A stretch of 64,000 bases of DNA from Candidatus Heimdallarchaeota archaeon (GTDB lineage: Archaea > Asgardarchaeota > Heimdallarchaeia > Heimdallarchaeales > Heimdallarchaeaceae): contig JAUVXV010000001.1 in assembly GCA_030603365.1 (NCBI GenBank), positions 124,001 to 188,000 of the forward strand, written 5' to 3'. The notes under the pieces were generated by a model that saw only the letters and a list, made by a program, of their open reading frames with translations, did not search any database and had not been told where the DNA came from. Shown here piece by piece: positions 44,466 to 52,700 of the stretch. The translations under genes were made by a program, and so were the position numbers. How positions within the stretch are numbered: position 1 is the stretch's first letter; each line of letters starts with the position of its first letter.

Positions 44466-44852
44466 CTATACATAACCAAAAAGTGATAATCTATTTTTTC
44501 CGTGGAGAGAGATAACAGAGATTCCCCTTCCCCTTAACTTTAGTCTAAGTTCTTTATCATTGGTTGCTACAATTGCATTATGTTCCAATGCTAATCTAAG
44601 GATTTCTTCATCAGTATGAATTTCATCTCGTGATTCTAGAATAGTAAAGGTCTTAGCTAAATCTAAAGCAAAACTCGCTTTTCTAGTAGTTACACTGCTA
44701 GCACTTCCAAGAAGTACAGTAAGTTCATTTATTACAATTTTTGGAACTACAATTTCATAAGATCTTGGAATAATTCGTTCAATTTCCGAGGAAAGATTGA
44801 TTCTCTTCTCTAACGGGAGTATCAACATACTTGAATCGAGAATGATAAACAT
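44466..44852 (-). CDS. PIN-domain protein, Fcf1/Utp24-like
   Basis: 128 residues, one PIN domain. Acidic residues are in ILDSSML, INELTVLL, DEIHTDEEIL and VATNDKELR, the four-acid metal site of PIN nucleases. The ending RGISVISLHGKNRL resembles the archaeal relatives of the rRNA-processing nuclease Fcf1/Utp24, which usually lie next to aIF2 gamma, as here. A role in 16S rRNA maturation is likely, but inferred. Confidence 0.8.
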   Translation of the reverse strand: MFIILDSSMLILPLEKRINLSSEIERIIPRSYEIVVPKIVINELTVLLGSASSVTTRKASFALDLAKTFTILESRDEIHTDEEILRLALEHNAIVATNDKELRLKLRGRGISVISLHGKNRLSLFGYV

Positions 44853-44870
44853 TCGATCCTCTCTCTTAAT

Positions 44871-46142
44871 TTATTCTTTAATAGTACCAACACCAATCAA
44901 ACGAAATCGTCCTGATACTCTTCTTGAGATAGCCACTTTACTACTTGTGCTTGTTGCTACATCTCTACTAAGCTTAATTTTCACATCTTCTCCTTTGATC
45001 TCTATAATTGTTCCAGCTGTTTTAGCGGTTCCAACATTTAACATCAAGGTTTCTCCTTGAGCCAGAGGTTGTACTTTTGTTATTTCTTCAGAACCTACTA
45101 CAAATTCCATGAGATGAACAATAAGTGACAACTCTGCACGAACTGGTGGCGCATTATCAGGTGATGTGACAATATTACCCGCCATTTTATCTGCTTTAAC
45201 AAAAGCGGGGTCTAACTCTGTTCCTAAGGCAACTAATCCTCCAGAATGAGCTTTATCCACGAGACCTTGTTCCCCAATAGAAATACTCACTACTTTTGTT
45301 TTAATTGGGGTATAAACAGTTTTATTTCCCTTTTTGATTGCAATGCCTGGTACAATCTCTATTTCTTCTCCCTTAGTGATTTGTCCTTTAATTATCGTTC
45401 CCCCCAGTGTTCCTCCTTTGAGTTTTTCAGGAACAGTTCCTGGTCGATTAATATCAAATGAACGAGCTACATGCATCTCTAAAGGACTTTCTACATCTAA
45501 ATCAGGAGTTGGAATGTTTTTTTCAATTTCACAAATTAAAATGTCTAGATTTGCTTTATGCATAGCACTAATTGGAATAATAGGTGCATTTTCTGCTATT
45601 GTTCCTTTAACAAAATCCTGTATCTCTTTGTAGTTTCTCTTAGCCTCTTCCTCAGAAACTAATTCAATCTTATTTTGGGCAATAACAATGTTTGGAATTT
45701 GAAGAATTTCCATTGCTGCAAGATGTTCTCGAGTTTGTGGTTGAGGGCACTTAGAATTTGCTGCAACCAATAATATTGCACCATTCATAAGTGTAGCACC
45801 AGAGAGTAATGTTGCCATAAGTACTTCATGCCCTGGACAGTCTACAAAAGAAACTCTTCGAAGTAATTCAGAAGGTGATCCACATTTTGGACATGTTTTT
45901 TCTATAGTATACGCCTCAGGTTCTGGACATTTTGGACATTTGCGGAACTCTGTGTCTGCATAACCCAATCTTATAGAAATCCCTCTTTTTAATTCCTCAG
46001 AATGATCATCTGGGAATTTACCAGTAAGAGCTTGCACAAGTGTAGATTTACCATTATCTACATGACCTATTGTACCTATATTGACAACTGGTTGTATGAT
46101 TTCTTTTTTTTCCTTTTTTTCGGGAGAATCTGTTTGACTCAT
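44871..46142 (-). CDS. eif2g: Translation initiation factor aIF2 gamma subunit
   Basis: 423 residues. G1 is GHVDNGKST (25-33; Asn where His is usual), G3 FVDCPGHE, G4 AQNKIE. A zinc knuckle with CPKC...CPKC lies between G2 and G3, specific to eIF2 gamma. Domains II and III follow with GTEL and a C-terminal SRRVSGRFRLIGVGTIKE ending. The subunit binds GTP and initiator tRNA in the ternary complex. It is divergent from rpoE1 across 272 bases, with the PIN gene 18 bases downstream. Confidence 0.95.
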   Translation of the reverse strand: MSQTDSPEKKEKKEIIQPVVNIGTIGHVDNGKSTLVQALTGKFPDDHSEELKRGISIRLGYADTEFRKCPKCPEPEAYTIEKTCPKCGSPSELLRRVSFVDCPGHEVLMATLLSGATLMNGAILLVAANSKCPQPQTREHLAAMEILQIPNIVIAQNKIELVSEEEAKRNYKEIQDFVKGTIAENAPIIPISAMHKANLDILICEIEKNIPTPDLDVESPLEMHVARSFDINRPGTVPEKLKGGTLGGTIIKGQITKGEEIEIVPGIAIKKGNKTVYTPIKTKVVSISIGEQGLVDKAHSGGLVALGTELDPAFVKADKMAGNIVTSPDNAPPVRAELSLIVHLMEFVVGSEEITKVQPLAQGETLMLNVGTAKTAGTIIEIKGEDVKIKLSRDVATSTSSKVAISRRVSGRFRLIGVGTIKE

Positions 46143-46414
46143 TAATTTTTCCTCTATAATGATACTTTCGTTTTATAGTCTACTTTTTAGGAGGTATTAA
46201 TGATTATTCATTAAATACTGTTTTTGTGCTATATACATACATCAAAAACTTTACGTTTAGTTGATTTTGGTTTAAATCAAATGATGTTTTTTATTCGAAT
46301 TATATTGAAAGGGTTTTGGGAGAAGAAATTAGAGGAAAAAAATATTTGATATAAGTATCTTTAAAAATAATGGGAAAGAACCAGCAATGAAGAAGAAAGA
46401 GAGATGACATTATC
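46143..46414. promoter_or_regulatory. Divergent promoter region aif2g / rpoE1
   Basis: Both flanking genes read outward. On the plus strand TCTTTAAAAATA (46358-46369) is a good TATA box for rpoE1, with transcription expected near 46390 and a short leader before the GTG at 46415. The leader contains a six-codon ORF from the ATG at 46387. The minus-strand promoter is not resolved in the A/T-rich part near 46200. Confidence 0.45.
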
Positions 46415-46990
46415 GTGTATTATGGTGTTAATGTAAAAGATACACTGCGTGTTCCTCCAAATAGGTTCGATGAAGATCTTACCCAAGTTCTAGCAGAGAT
46501 TGCTAGAGAAAGCTTTGAGGGTAAAATTGATCCAGATTTGGGTTTCATAGTTGCTGTAACTGATATTGCAAAAATATATCAAGGAAAACTAATCTCAGGT
46601 GATGGAGGGGCATATTATGAAACAGATTTCGGGCTACTGTGCTATCTACCGGAAATTGATGAGATAGTATCTGGGGAAGTTGTTGAATGTGTTGATTTTG
46701 GAGCTTTTATTAGAATCGGCACAATAGATGCACTTTGTCATGTTTCTCAAATCGCTGATGATTACTTTCGATACATACCTAAAAATGCTCTTCTAAGAGG
46801 GGATAAGTCTAAACTAGATTTATTAATTAATACTAAGGTTCGAGCCAGAGTAATCGCAGTAAGTATTGGTAAAACTGCAATTCGTGTTGGTTTAACCATG
46901 AGACAAGATGCGCTTGGTTCGCTTGATTGGGTGGAAGAGTGGAAGAAGGGATTAAAAACCCCAGCTAAAGCAACAGAGGAGGCTTCATAA
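46415..46990 (+). CDS. rpoE1: RNA polymerase subunit RpoE1 (Rpb7)
   Basis: 191 residues with a GTG start. The start is fixed by the family N-terminus MYYGVNVKDTLRVPPNRF. The first half is the RNP-like tip domain. The second is an S1/OB domain (GEVVECVDFGAFIRIGTIDALCHVSQI). With RpoF it forms the polymerase stalk that binds nascent RNA. It is followed after one base by spt4. Confidence 0.93.
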   Translation: MYYGVNVKDTLRVPPNRFDEDLTQVLAEIARESFEGKIDPDLGFIVAVTDIAKIYQGKLISGDGGAYYETDFGLLCYLPEIDEIVSGEVVECVDFGAFIRIGTIDALCHVSQIADDYFRYIPKNALLRGDKSKLDLLINTKVRARVIAVSIGKTAIRVGLTMRQDALGSLDWVEEWKKGLKTPAKATEEAS

Positions 46991-46991
46991 G

Positions 46992-47180
46992 ATGTCCAAA
47001 GCGTGTAGAGTGTGCCATATGATTCATGAAAAAACAGCAAATATGTGTACAAACTGTAAAACACAAGACCTTTCTTCAGAGTATACTGGTGAGATATTTA
47101 TAATTAACCCAGAAGATAGTGAAGTAGCAAAAAGAATGAAAATAAACAAGCAAGGACATTATGCATTAAGAGTCCGGTGA
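46992..47180 (+). CDS. spt4: Transcription elongation factor Spt4
   Basis: 62 residues. ACRVCHMI and MCTNCKTQD provide the four zinc cysteines, and YTGEIFIINPEDSEVAKRM is the conserved core that pairs with Spt5 NGN. Spt4/5 binds the polymerase clamp and promotes processive elongation. Start and stop are tightly packed between rpoE1 and the kinase gene. Confidence 0.93.
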   Translation: MSKACRVCHMIHEKTANMCTNCKTQDLSSEYTGEIFIINPEDSEVAKRMKINKQGHYALRVR

Positions 47181-47737
47181 AACTTGTGGATTCTTCTAAA
47201 ATCGGTTATTTTTTCCTTCCAGAAGAAGAAAGAAAACATTTCAAACAACCTTTAGATGTTTTATACAAATCTGAATCTGAAATTCTAGCTCTAATATCTC
47301 ATTTAAAAGAAGATAAATCTATTCCAAAGATTATTACAGTGGGGGATGTATGTACTCAAACCCTAATTGATCATTCTATTGTTCCTGATTTGGCAATAAT
47401 TGATAACTATGTTCAAAGAAAAAAATCCTCTTTGGTAGACCTATCACATTTTACAGTTTTACAAGCCTCAAATCCAGCCGGCACAATTACTCTTGAAGCT
47501 TGGGAAACGATTCGTCAAGCTGTGAAAATAGATGATAACAAAATAATTATAAAAATAACTGGGGAAGAGGACTTACTGGTGCTCCCAGTAATAAGTGAAA
47601 CACCTTACAATTCAAAAGTCTTATATGGACAACCAAATGAAGGATTAGTAAGCGTCACGGTTACACACAAAATAAAAACAAAAATCCAAAGTTTAATTCA
47701 AAAAATGGTGAAGATTAATGAAAATTACAATCGCTAA
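47177..47737 (+). CDS. GTP-dependent dephospho-CoA kinase (DUF359)
   Basis: 186 residues with a GTG start overlapping the spt4 stop (GTGA). TVGDVCTQTLI, DLAIIDNYVQRK, NPAGTITLEAWE and KITGEEDLLVLPVI are the conserved blocks of the archaeal DUF359 family, shown to phosphorylate dephospho-CoA with GTP as the last step of CoA synthesis. It overlaps eS24 by 20 bases. Confidence 0.88.
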   Translation: MKLVDSSKIGYFFLPEEERKHFKQPLDVLYKSESEILALISHLKEDKSIPKIITVGDVCTQTLIDHSIVPDLAIIDNYVQRKKSSLVDLSHFTVLQASNPAGTITLEAWETIRQAVKIDDNKIIIKITGEEDLLVLPVISETPYNSKVLYGQPNEGLVSVTVTHKIKTKIQSLIQKMVKINENYNR

Positions 47738-48014
47738 CAAAACTGAAAACAAACTTCTTGAAAGGATAGAAATCGAAGTAGAGATTGATCACCAAGGTGA
47801 GGCTGTTCCTACAAGAGATTCAGTTTTATCTAAAGTTGCTGCTCAGGTTAATAGAGATAGGAATCAAGTAGTATTAATTAAAATGGAAGCTAAATTTGGA
47901 ATAGGTATAAGTAATGCACTCATCCATGCTTATGAATCTCATGAAAGAGCTATACTAGTTGAAAAAGAACATCTTTTGAAAAGATCAGGACTTATTGAAG
48001 AGAAGAAGGAATAA
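47718..48014 (+). CDS. rps24e: Ribosomal protein eS24
   Basis: 98 residues of the archaeal/eukaryotic eS24 family: NKLLERIEIEVEIDHQGEAVPTR at the start and MEAKFGIGISNALIHAYES in the middle. A small-subunit protein. Its position between the dephospho-CoA kinase and eS31 is the standard archaeal order. Confidence 0.92.
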   Translation: MKITIANKTENKLLERIEIEVEIDHQGEAVPTRDSVLSKVAAQVNRDRNQVVLIKMEAKFGIGISNALIHAYESHERAILVEKEHLLKRSGLIEEKKE

Positions 48015-48027
48015 TAACGGTGAAAAA

Positions 48028-48198
48028 ATGAGCGAAACACACAAAAAATACAAGATTGAAGGTAACAAAGTTACTCGTGTAAAGAAAGTTTGTGAGAGAT
48101 GTGGGGATGCAGTTTATATGGCAGAGCATCCTGACCGACAAACTTGTGGAAAATGTGGATTTACTATTTATAAAAGAGGACGTAAAGCTTCTGTTTAA
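48028..48198 (+). CDS. rps27ae: Ribosomal protein eS31
   Basis: 56 residues from the ATG at 48028; the frame is open 33 bases upstream, but that part overlaps eS24 and does not fit. CERCGD and CGKCGF form the zinc site. In eukaryotes eS31 is made as a fusion with ubiquitin; here it stands alone, as in other archaea. Confidence 0.93.
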   Translation: MSETHKKYKIEGNKVTRVKKVCERCGDAVYMAEHPDRQTCGKCGFTIYKRGRKASV

Positions 48199-48248
48199 CA
48201 TTCTTTTCTTATAGAAAAATTTAAACCGTAGTATTTTCTAGTTACTAT

Positions 48249-48321
48249 TAGGCGAATGACTGATTGAGACGGCTTAGATGTGCCTTCACACACATGATAT
48301 AAAAACTCAAAGGACGCCCTA
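48249..48321 (+). ncRNA. Candidate structured RNA between eS31 and the next gene
   Basis: TAGGCG (48249-48254) can pair with CGCCCTA (48315-48321, one bulged C). Inside, TGTG-CCTT-CACA forms a 4-bp hairpin and GGC/GCC can also pair. The patch is richer in G+C than surrounding intergenic DNA. It lacks a T-loop and so is not a tRNA. Box C/D motifs are not convincing. Conservation would decide. Confidence 0.25.
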
Positions 48322-48368
48322 TTACATCTCCTTCTCAGATTTAATGTGTTCTCTAACCTAATAACAAA

Positions 48369-48380
48369 GATTTAAATCAT
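48369..48380 (+). promoter_or_regulatory. TATA-like promoter box
   Basis: GATTTAAATCAT lies about 48 bases before the next ATG. An AAAGGTG ribosome-binding site follows, so this transcript has a short leader. Confidence 0.35.
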
Positions 48381-48421
48381 AGTTGAAGAATTGACTCACG
48401 TAAATATTCGCTAAAGGTGTT

Positions 48422-48907
48422 ATGCAAATGAAATCTCTTGAAATGGAAATCTCAGAAAAACTATCTGAGTATATACAGAAGTTTGTAGATGAAGGGATTT
48501 TTGAATCAGTTGAAGCTTTTGCTAAACATTCTATTTATTGGTTAGCAGAACTTTATGGTTTTGGAGAACAATATGAAGGAAAAAGCCTGAGTTCATTAAT
48601 TGCAGAAATTATTGGTTCAAAAGTTAAAGTGCCTGCTAGCCAGGTTCAAGAAGTTAAAACAGAAGTAAAAACGGTCGTTAAAGACTTCAAAATACCAAAT
48701 AAAGACCTTATTCTTGAATCCTATAGTTCATCCAAGTTTATGTTTGAAGACGCGATTTTTGCTGCATGTCAATTTGCAGCTTTAAAACAAGGAAATCCTC
48801 CAATATCAAAAGAAGAATTCGCTAAATCATTGGATCAGATGGCAGAAGCTGGAATTCTTACCAGAATTCAGAAAGGCGAAAAGATAATGTGGAAAAGAAA
48901 TGAGTAA
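48422..48907 (+). CDS. Helical hypothetical protein
   Basis: 161 residues; ATGs at 48422 and 48428 are both possible. The N-terminal half (ISEKLSEYIQKFVDEGIFESVEAFAKHSIYWL) resembles dimerisation/ribbon-helix-helix-like helices. The C-terminal 65 residues (FEDAIFAACQFAAL, SKEEFAKSLDQMAEAGILTR, KGEKIMWKR) look like a winged helix. A small DNA-binding protein is possible. No named family. Confidence 0.6.
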   Translation: MQMKSLEMEISEKLSEYIQKFVDEGIFESVEAFAKHSIYWLAELYGFGEQYEGKSLSSLIAEIIGSKVKVPASQVQEVKTEVKTVVKDFKIPNKDLILESYSSSKFMFEDAIFAACQFAALKQGNPPISKEEFAKSLDQMAEAGILTRIQKGEKIMWKRNE

Positions 48908-48932
48908 ATTTTTTTTCTCTTCCTTTTATTTC
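48908..48932. terminator. T-rich end shared by convergent genes
   Basis: A run of eight or more T bases and further T-tracts follow the stop of the plus-strand gene and overlap the 3' end of the tpiA gene coming from the right. Confidence 0.4.
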
Positions 48933-49606
48933 TTTAAAGCATATGCCATCTGTTGAAGTACTTCTTTTGGATCTTTTGCTTTAACAAATCCTGAAGCAAG
49001 AAGAACTCCTTGGGCACCCATTTGAACAGCTTCAGCAACATCATTGGATGTTGTGACACCAGCTCCAACCAAAGGTTGAACAGCACTACTTATTTCTTTT
49101 ATTGCGGATAATGTTTGTATTACTAATTCTGGCTTTGTTGTTACAGAAACACCACTTCCAATTAACTCAGGTGGCTCCATAGCACATGCTGCAGGTTCTA
49201 AGGAAGCAATAGCTTTACTAGTTTGGATATTATTTGAACAAACACATGTATAGAAATCTAATTTTTTAGATTTTTGAATTACACTTTCAATATCTGCAAG
49301 TTTTAATCTGTGTTCTGAATGGTTTACTAAAGAGCCTATTGCCCCGGCTTCTTTTAATGTCTCTATAAGATTGTTCCCGGTATAACTACCTGTATTATTG
49401 GCATCAACATGTTGAGCTAAAACAGGTATGTCTACTTCTTGAGCAATTAAATAAATATCAGCAGTTTGTGGACAAACAGCTATTGAAATTCCAGATTCAA
49501 TAGCTACCTCTTCTGCAATCTTAGATAATGCTAATCCCCTTCTGCCTATGGTCTGCTCATAATTTTTGTAGTTTAAGATTATGACTGGATAACTGATTTT
49601 TGACAT
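48926..49606 (-). CDS. tpiA: Triosephosphate isomerase, archaeal type
   Basis: 226 residues, the short archaeal form. Catalytic residues are seen: Lys14 in LNYKNY, His96 in NHSEHR and Glu144 in MEPPELIGSG. The phosphate loop GAGVTTSND and LLASGFVKA follow. It interconverts glyceraldehyde-3-phosphate and dihydroxyacetone phosphate in glycolysis and gluconeogenesis. Confidence 0.95.
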   Translation of the reverse strand: MSKISYPVIILNYKNYEQTIGRRGLALSKIAEEVAIESGISIAVCPQTADIYLIAQEVDIPVLAQHVDANNTGSYTGNNLIETLKEAGAIGSLVNHSEHRLKLADIESVIQKSKKLDFYTCVCSNNIQTSKAIASLEPAACAMEPPELIGSGVSVTTKPELVIQTLSAIKEISSAVQPLVGAGVTTSNDVAEAVQMGAQGVLLASGFVKAKDPKEVLQQMAYALKK

Positions 49607-49677
49607 AAAGAAGAATTTTCACGACCTGTTTAAAAACGTTGCTCAATAATAACTAGTACGACTACAGCTGTTGAAAT

Positions 49678-49686
49678 CTTTAAATA
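49678..49686 (+). promoter_or_regulatory. TATA-like promoter box
   Basis: CTTTAAATA is centred about 32 bases before the ATG at 49714, which would give a near-leaderless message starting at that ATG rather than at the TTG/GTG used by the main Roadblock frame. Confidence 0.4.
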
Positions 49687-49726
49687 CATTAAACAATAAA
49701 TAATCAATAAGAGATGTCTAAAACAC

Positions 49727-50248
49727 TTGGTGATTTGCTTGTATGGTGCTGATCAAATAAATACAATTCTTCATGAGATTATAACAAGTGATGCTAATAT
49801 TAATCATGTAATATTAGCTGATAAAACAGGTTTAACACTAGCTTATTCCTCACGATTTGCCTTTGATGAGTTTGAAACAGAGGCGTTAGGTGCTATTGCT
49901 AGTGCAGTCTATTTAGCTAGTGAACAACAAGGAACAAATGTAGGTCTAGCGGAACTAGACATTATCATATCAGAATTTTCTGATGGTCTAATTTTAGTAG
50001 CGAGTTGTGGAAGTACTGTTTTGTGTCTGATTACAGACACTGGAGTAGCTTTAGGTATGGTTAGAAGAACCATGAAAATAGCAGCCGAGAAAATTAGAAA
50101 TATATTGGATGTTGAAGCTAAGCCAGTTACTACACCTGAAGCTCAACCTGTTGTAACACCGCAACCAGTTGTTGCAGAGGAAAAGAAAGTTCAAGATGAG
50201 TTCATCTCCGATTTAGAATTAGCTTTAAGGGAATTAGAACAATTTTAA
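49727..50248 (+). CDS. Roadblock/LC7-domain protein; start possibly split by a frameshift
   Basis: 173 residues from a TTG (GTG at 49730 also possible). INTILHEIITSDANINHVILADKTGLTLA through the strand-helix pattern to ITDTGVALGMVRRTMKIAAEKI is a Roadblock/LC7 domain, a platform that binds small GTPases. A Pro/Val-rich linker and short acidic helix end the protein. Upstream, an ATG at 49714 in another frame encodes MSKTLGDLL and then stops after three more codons. Removing one base near 49741 would join it to this frame. It heads an operon with a KaiC-like protein. Confidence 0.75.
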   Translation: MVICLYGADQINTILHEIITSDANINHVILADKTGLTLAYSSRFAFDEFETEALGAIASAVYLASEQQGTNVGLAELDIIISEFSDGLILVASCGSTVLCLITDTGVALGMVRRTMKIAAEKIRNILDVEAKPVTTPEAQPVVTPQPVVAEEKKVQDEFISDLELALRELEQF

Positions 50249-50274
50249 ACACACTAAAAGTGTAAGGATGTTTG

Positions 50275-51108
50275 ATGAATATGGCTGCTCCTACTGGAGG
50301 AATAGAGAAAATAGGAAAGAAAGACGAATCCAAAGATTCAAGGGGTGAATTGATTTTAACAGGAATTCGCTCTTTAGATCAGAAACTTGGTATGGAAATG
50401 GCAAAAAGAAGAGGTATACCTCAAGGATCTTTTATTCTTGTTAGTTACCCTTCTGATACAGTTATTCCCACTTTGTTCATCCAGAGAATTCTTCTAAACT
50501 GGGCTAAAAAATCTAGTGATAATGTGATTTTCTATGTTCATAGTGGTCGTCCCTATGATCATGTTCAAAGCTCATTTAAAGCATATAATTGGGATGTAAA
50601 ACCCTTTGAAGGAAAAAACTGGTACTTTGAAAATATGTTTGATTTATCTAGTACATCAATGACTTCTGCTTTAAAACTAGGAAGGATTGAAGTTAAGAGA
50701 AAGACCTATGTAAATAGAATTATTGACCGCATGTATCACGTAAAAGAATCTCAAAATAAACAGTGTTTCAGTGTTTTTGATGATTTACTCTGGATGAAAG
50801 AAGATCAATTGGATGAAGATTCGAATGCATTAATAACTTTCCTTAAAAGTACTTTAATGAGTCTTACTAAAATAGGTGGAGTACATTTCTTTTTACTTCC
50901 TCAGGGTGTTTTAGACCCAGTAGCTGAAAGAATAATCATGAATGCTGCTCAAGGAATATTCCACTTTACGAGAAATTCTGTGGGTAGTAGAATTAAAGAT
51001 ACTTTTGCGATAACTAAACTCATGGGAGTAGCTTTTGTTAGTGAAACCTTGGATATCACTCCATCAGAATCAGAAGGTTTCAAAATAGAATCAACAGCTA
51101 AAATATAG
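50275..51108 (+). CDS. KaiC/ArlH-like RecA-fold protein lacking a P-loop
   Basis: 277 residues from the ATG at 50275, preceded by AAGGATG. TGIRSLDQKLG, IPQGSFILVSYP, the strand VIFYVHSGRPYDHV and the late FSVFDDLLW follow the RecA/KaiC fold. Where Walker A should be, the sequence is SYPSDTVIPTLF, without GK-S/T, so ATP hydrolysis is unlikely. Such inactive relatives can act as scaffolds. It sits between the Roadblock gene and the coiled-coil gene, 26 bases after the former, and ends directly at the latter. Confidence 0.65.
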   Translation: MNMAAPTGGIEKIGKKDESKDSRGELILTGIRSLDQKLGMEMAKRRGIPQGSFILVSYPSDTVIPTLFIQRILLNWAKKSSDNVIFYVHSGRPYDHVQSSFKAYNWDVKPFEGKNWYFENMFDLSSTSMTSALKLGRIEVKRKTYVNRIIDRMYHVKESQNKQCFSVFDDLLWMKEDQLDEDSNALITFLKSTLMSLTKIGGVHFFLLPQGVLDPVAERIIMNAAQGIFHFTRNSVGSRIKDTFAITKLMGVAFVSETLDITPSESEGFKIESTAKI

Positions 51109-51903
51109 ATGATATTAATGGAAGGTTATGAGAAAAAAACAACTGAAGAAGAACCTGAACTTATAGATATAGCATCTGAAATTTCAAAGCTTTCTGATGA
51201 AGTCAATGAGTTAAAAGATAATATGAAATCTCCAAAAAGGAGGGGAAAAAGCGAAAAATCCTCTAGATTCAATGACACTTCCAAAATTGAACTATCTCCA
51301 GCAATTGAATATGTAAACGAGTTATTAGAAAATTCTTCAGAAGCCATTATTTCTGAAATGAAATCAGAATTTTTCAGATTATTTAATTTTATCTCAAGTA
51401 TGTTCTCTGTAACACCATATCAATCAATAAACAGAACTATTCAAAAAGAAGAAGATTCTGATGATGAATTAACAGCTGATGATGTCATATTAGTATCAGA
51501 ATTTCGAAAGGAAAAAGAGATGTTACAACTTCTTCTTGATGAACGTGAATCATTAATTTACGAACTATCAGATCAAATTGTTGCTATTGAAGCTGAAAAG
51601 AAAGTGTTAGAAGATAAAATAGAAGAGATTGACACAGATAAAACAAAATGGTTAAAACAAAAGAATGTCCTCGAAAGAATTGTAACTTCAGATCCAAGGT
51701 TTAATATTATAACACTTCTAAGAAGAATGGGTGTAATAGCGCCTATACAACTATCTTTCGTTCTTGGAGTTTCTCTCTCACAAACCAGACGTTATATCTC
51801 TGAATTGGAACAACTGAAAATCCTTCAAGTAAAAGAAGATGGAACAGTTTCTCTACATACTGATTTTGACGAAGATACTATGAATATTAAAATTCAAGAG
51901 TGA
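51109..51903 (+). CDS. Coiled-coil protein with a C-terminal winged helix
   Basis: 264 residues. Starts at 51109 or 51118 are both possible; the first ATG directly abuts the previous stop. N-terminal residues 1-60 are charged. A helical segment and then a coiled coil (about 125-185, FRKEKEMLQLLLDERESLIYEL) follow. The last ~65 residues (NIITLLRRMGVIAPIQLSFVLGVSLSQTRRYISELEQL) form a winged helix-turn-helix. It is probably a DNA-binding or adaptor protein working with the Roadblock and KaiC-like products. Confidence 0.7.
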   Translation: MILMEGYEKKTTEEEPELIDIASEISKLSDEVNELKDNMKSPKRRGKSEKSSRFNDTSKIELSPAIEYVNELLENSSEAIISEMKSEFFRLFNFISSMFSVTPYQSINRTIQKEEDSDDELTADDVILVSEFRKEKEMLQLLLDERESLIYELSDQIVAIEAEKKVLEDKIEEIDTDKTKWLKQKNVLERIVTSDPRFNIITLLRRMGVIAPIQLSFVLGVSLSQTRRYISELEQLKILQVKEDGTVSLHTDFDEDTMNIKIQE

Positions 51904-51939
51904 TAAAATAATAATAAAATAAAAAAAAGGATTTTGGGT

Positions 51940-52509
51940 TTATTGTTGAGCATAGAGTTTCTCATAGAAGAGAACGATATTTTTCAGTAAGGTTTTGAAA
52001 GCTTCATCAACATTCTCACCAGTCTTAGCAGAAGTTTCTATGTAAGGTACAGTAAATCCTGACCAGGCAGAAAGAGATCTAGCATATTCTTCTGATTGTT
52101 CTCTCATGATTGGATCTTTCGCAGTTGCTCGCAAATCAGATTTATTTCCAATCAAAACAATTGGAACAACTCTGTTACTATTATTTTTAAGAAGTTCAGC
52201 TATCCACGAAGGAATATTCTCAAAACTTGATCTTCTGGATATGTCAAAAACCAATAAACATCCAGAAGTACCGCGGTAATAAACTTCTCGAACAGCTGAA
52301 AATCTTTGCTGTCCTGCAAGATCCCAGATCTGTGCAACAAAATCTTGATCGTCTATACGTAATCGTTTAACAGCAAAATCTGCCCCTATAGTCATAGAGT
52401 ATCCGTCTTTAAAGCCCTCACCTAAATAGGTTTTACGAAGGCTTGTCTTACCTACGGCACCATCGCCTAGTAGGGTGATTTTGAAGATTTTCCGTTGTCC
52501 GGCGCCCAT
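51940..52509 (-). CDS. Ras/Rab-like small GTPase
   Basis: 189 residues from the ATG at 52509, with AAGGGG upstream. A TTG at 52530 is rejected. G1 is GDGAVGKTS (15-23), G3 DLAGQQRF (63-70), G4 GNKSD and G5 ETSAKTGENV, all canonical for Rab-like GTPases. The switch I Thr is in YSMTIGADF. No C-terminal cysteine for prenylation. It converges with the Roadblock operon, and Roadblock proteins are known partners of such GTPases. Confidence 0.92.
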   Translation of the reverse strand: MGAGQRKIFKITLLGDGAVGKTSLRKTYLGEGFKDGYSMTIGADFAVKRLRIDDQDFVAQIWDLAGQQRFSAVREVYYRGTSGCLLVFDISRRSSFENIPSWIAELLKNNSNRVVPIVLIGNKSDLRATAKDPIMREQSEEYARSLSAWSGFTVPYIETSAKTGENVDEAFKTLLKNIVLFYEKLYAQQ

Positions 52510-52700
52510 TTTATGTTCCCCTTTATACAATTTATTTATTCTCTCGGATACTATTTAAATTATTTGTTATTTCTCGTTTAGCAATGTTTACCCTTTTTTG
52601 GATAATAGAATCCTTACTTTGGTTTTTTGTCATATAATTTAATTGCTTCTTTTATCATCGGAAATATAAATTAAAAAATGGAAAAGAAGGTTTACTCTAC

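Noticed and set aside
48249-48321. Reading the 48.25 kb hairpin segment as a tRNA
   Set aside because: The outer stem resembles an acceptor stem, but there is no T-loop GTTCRA sequence or D-loop GG, so no tRNA was called. I found no tRNA gene in the window.
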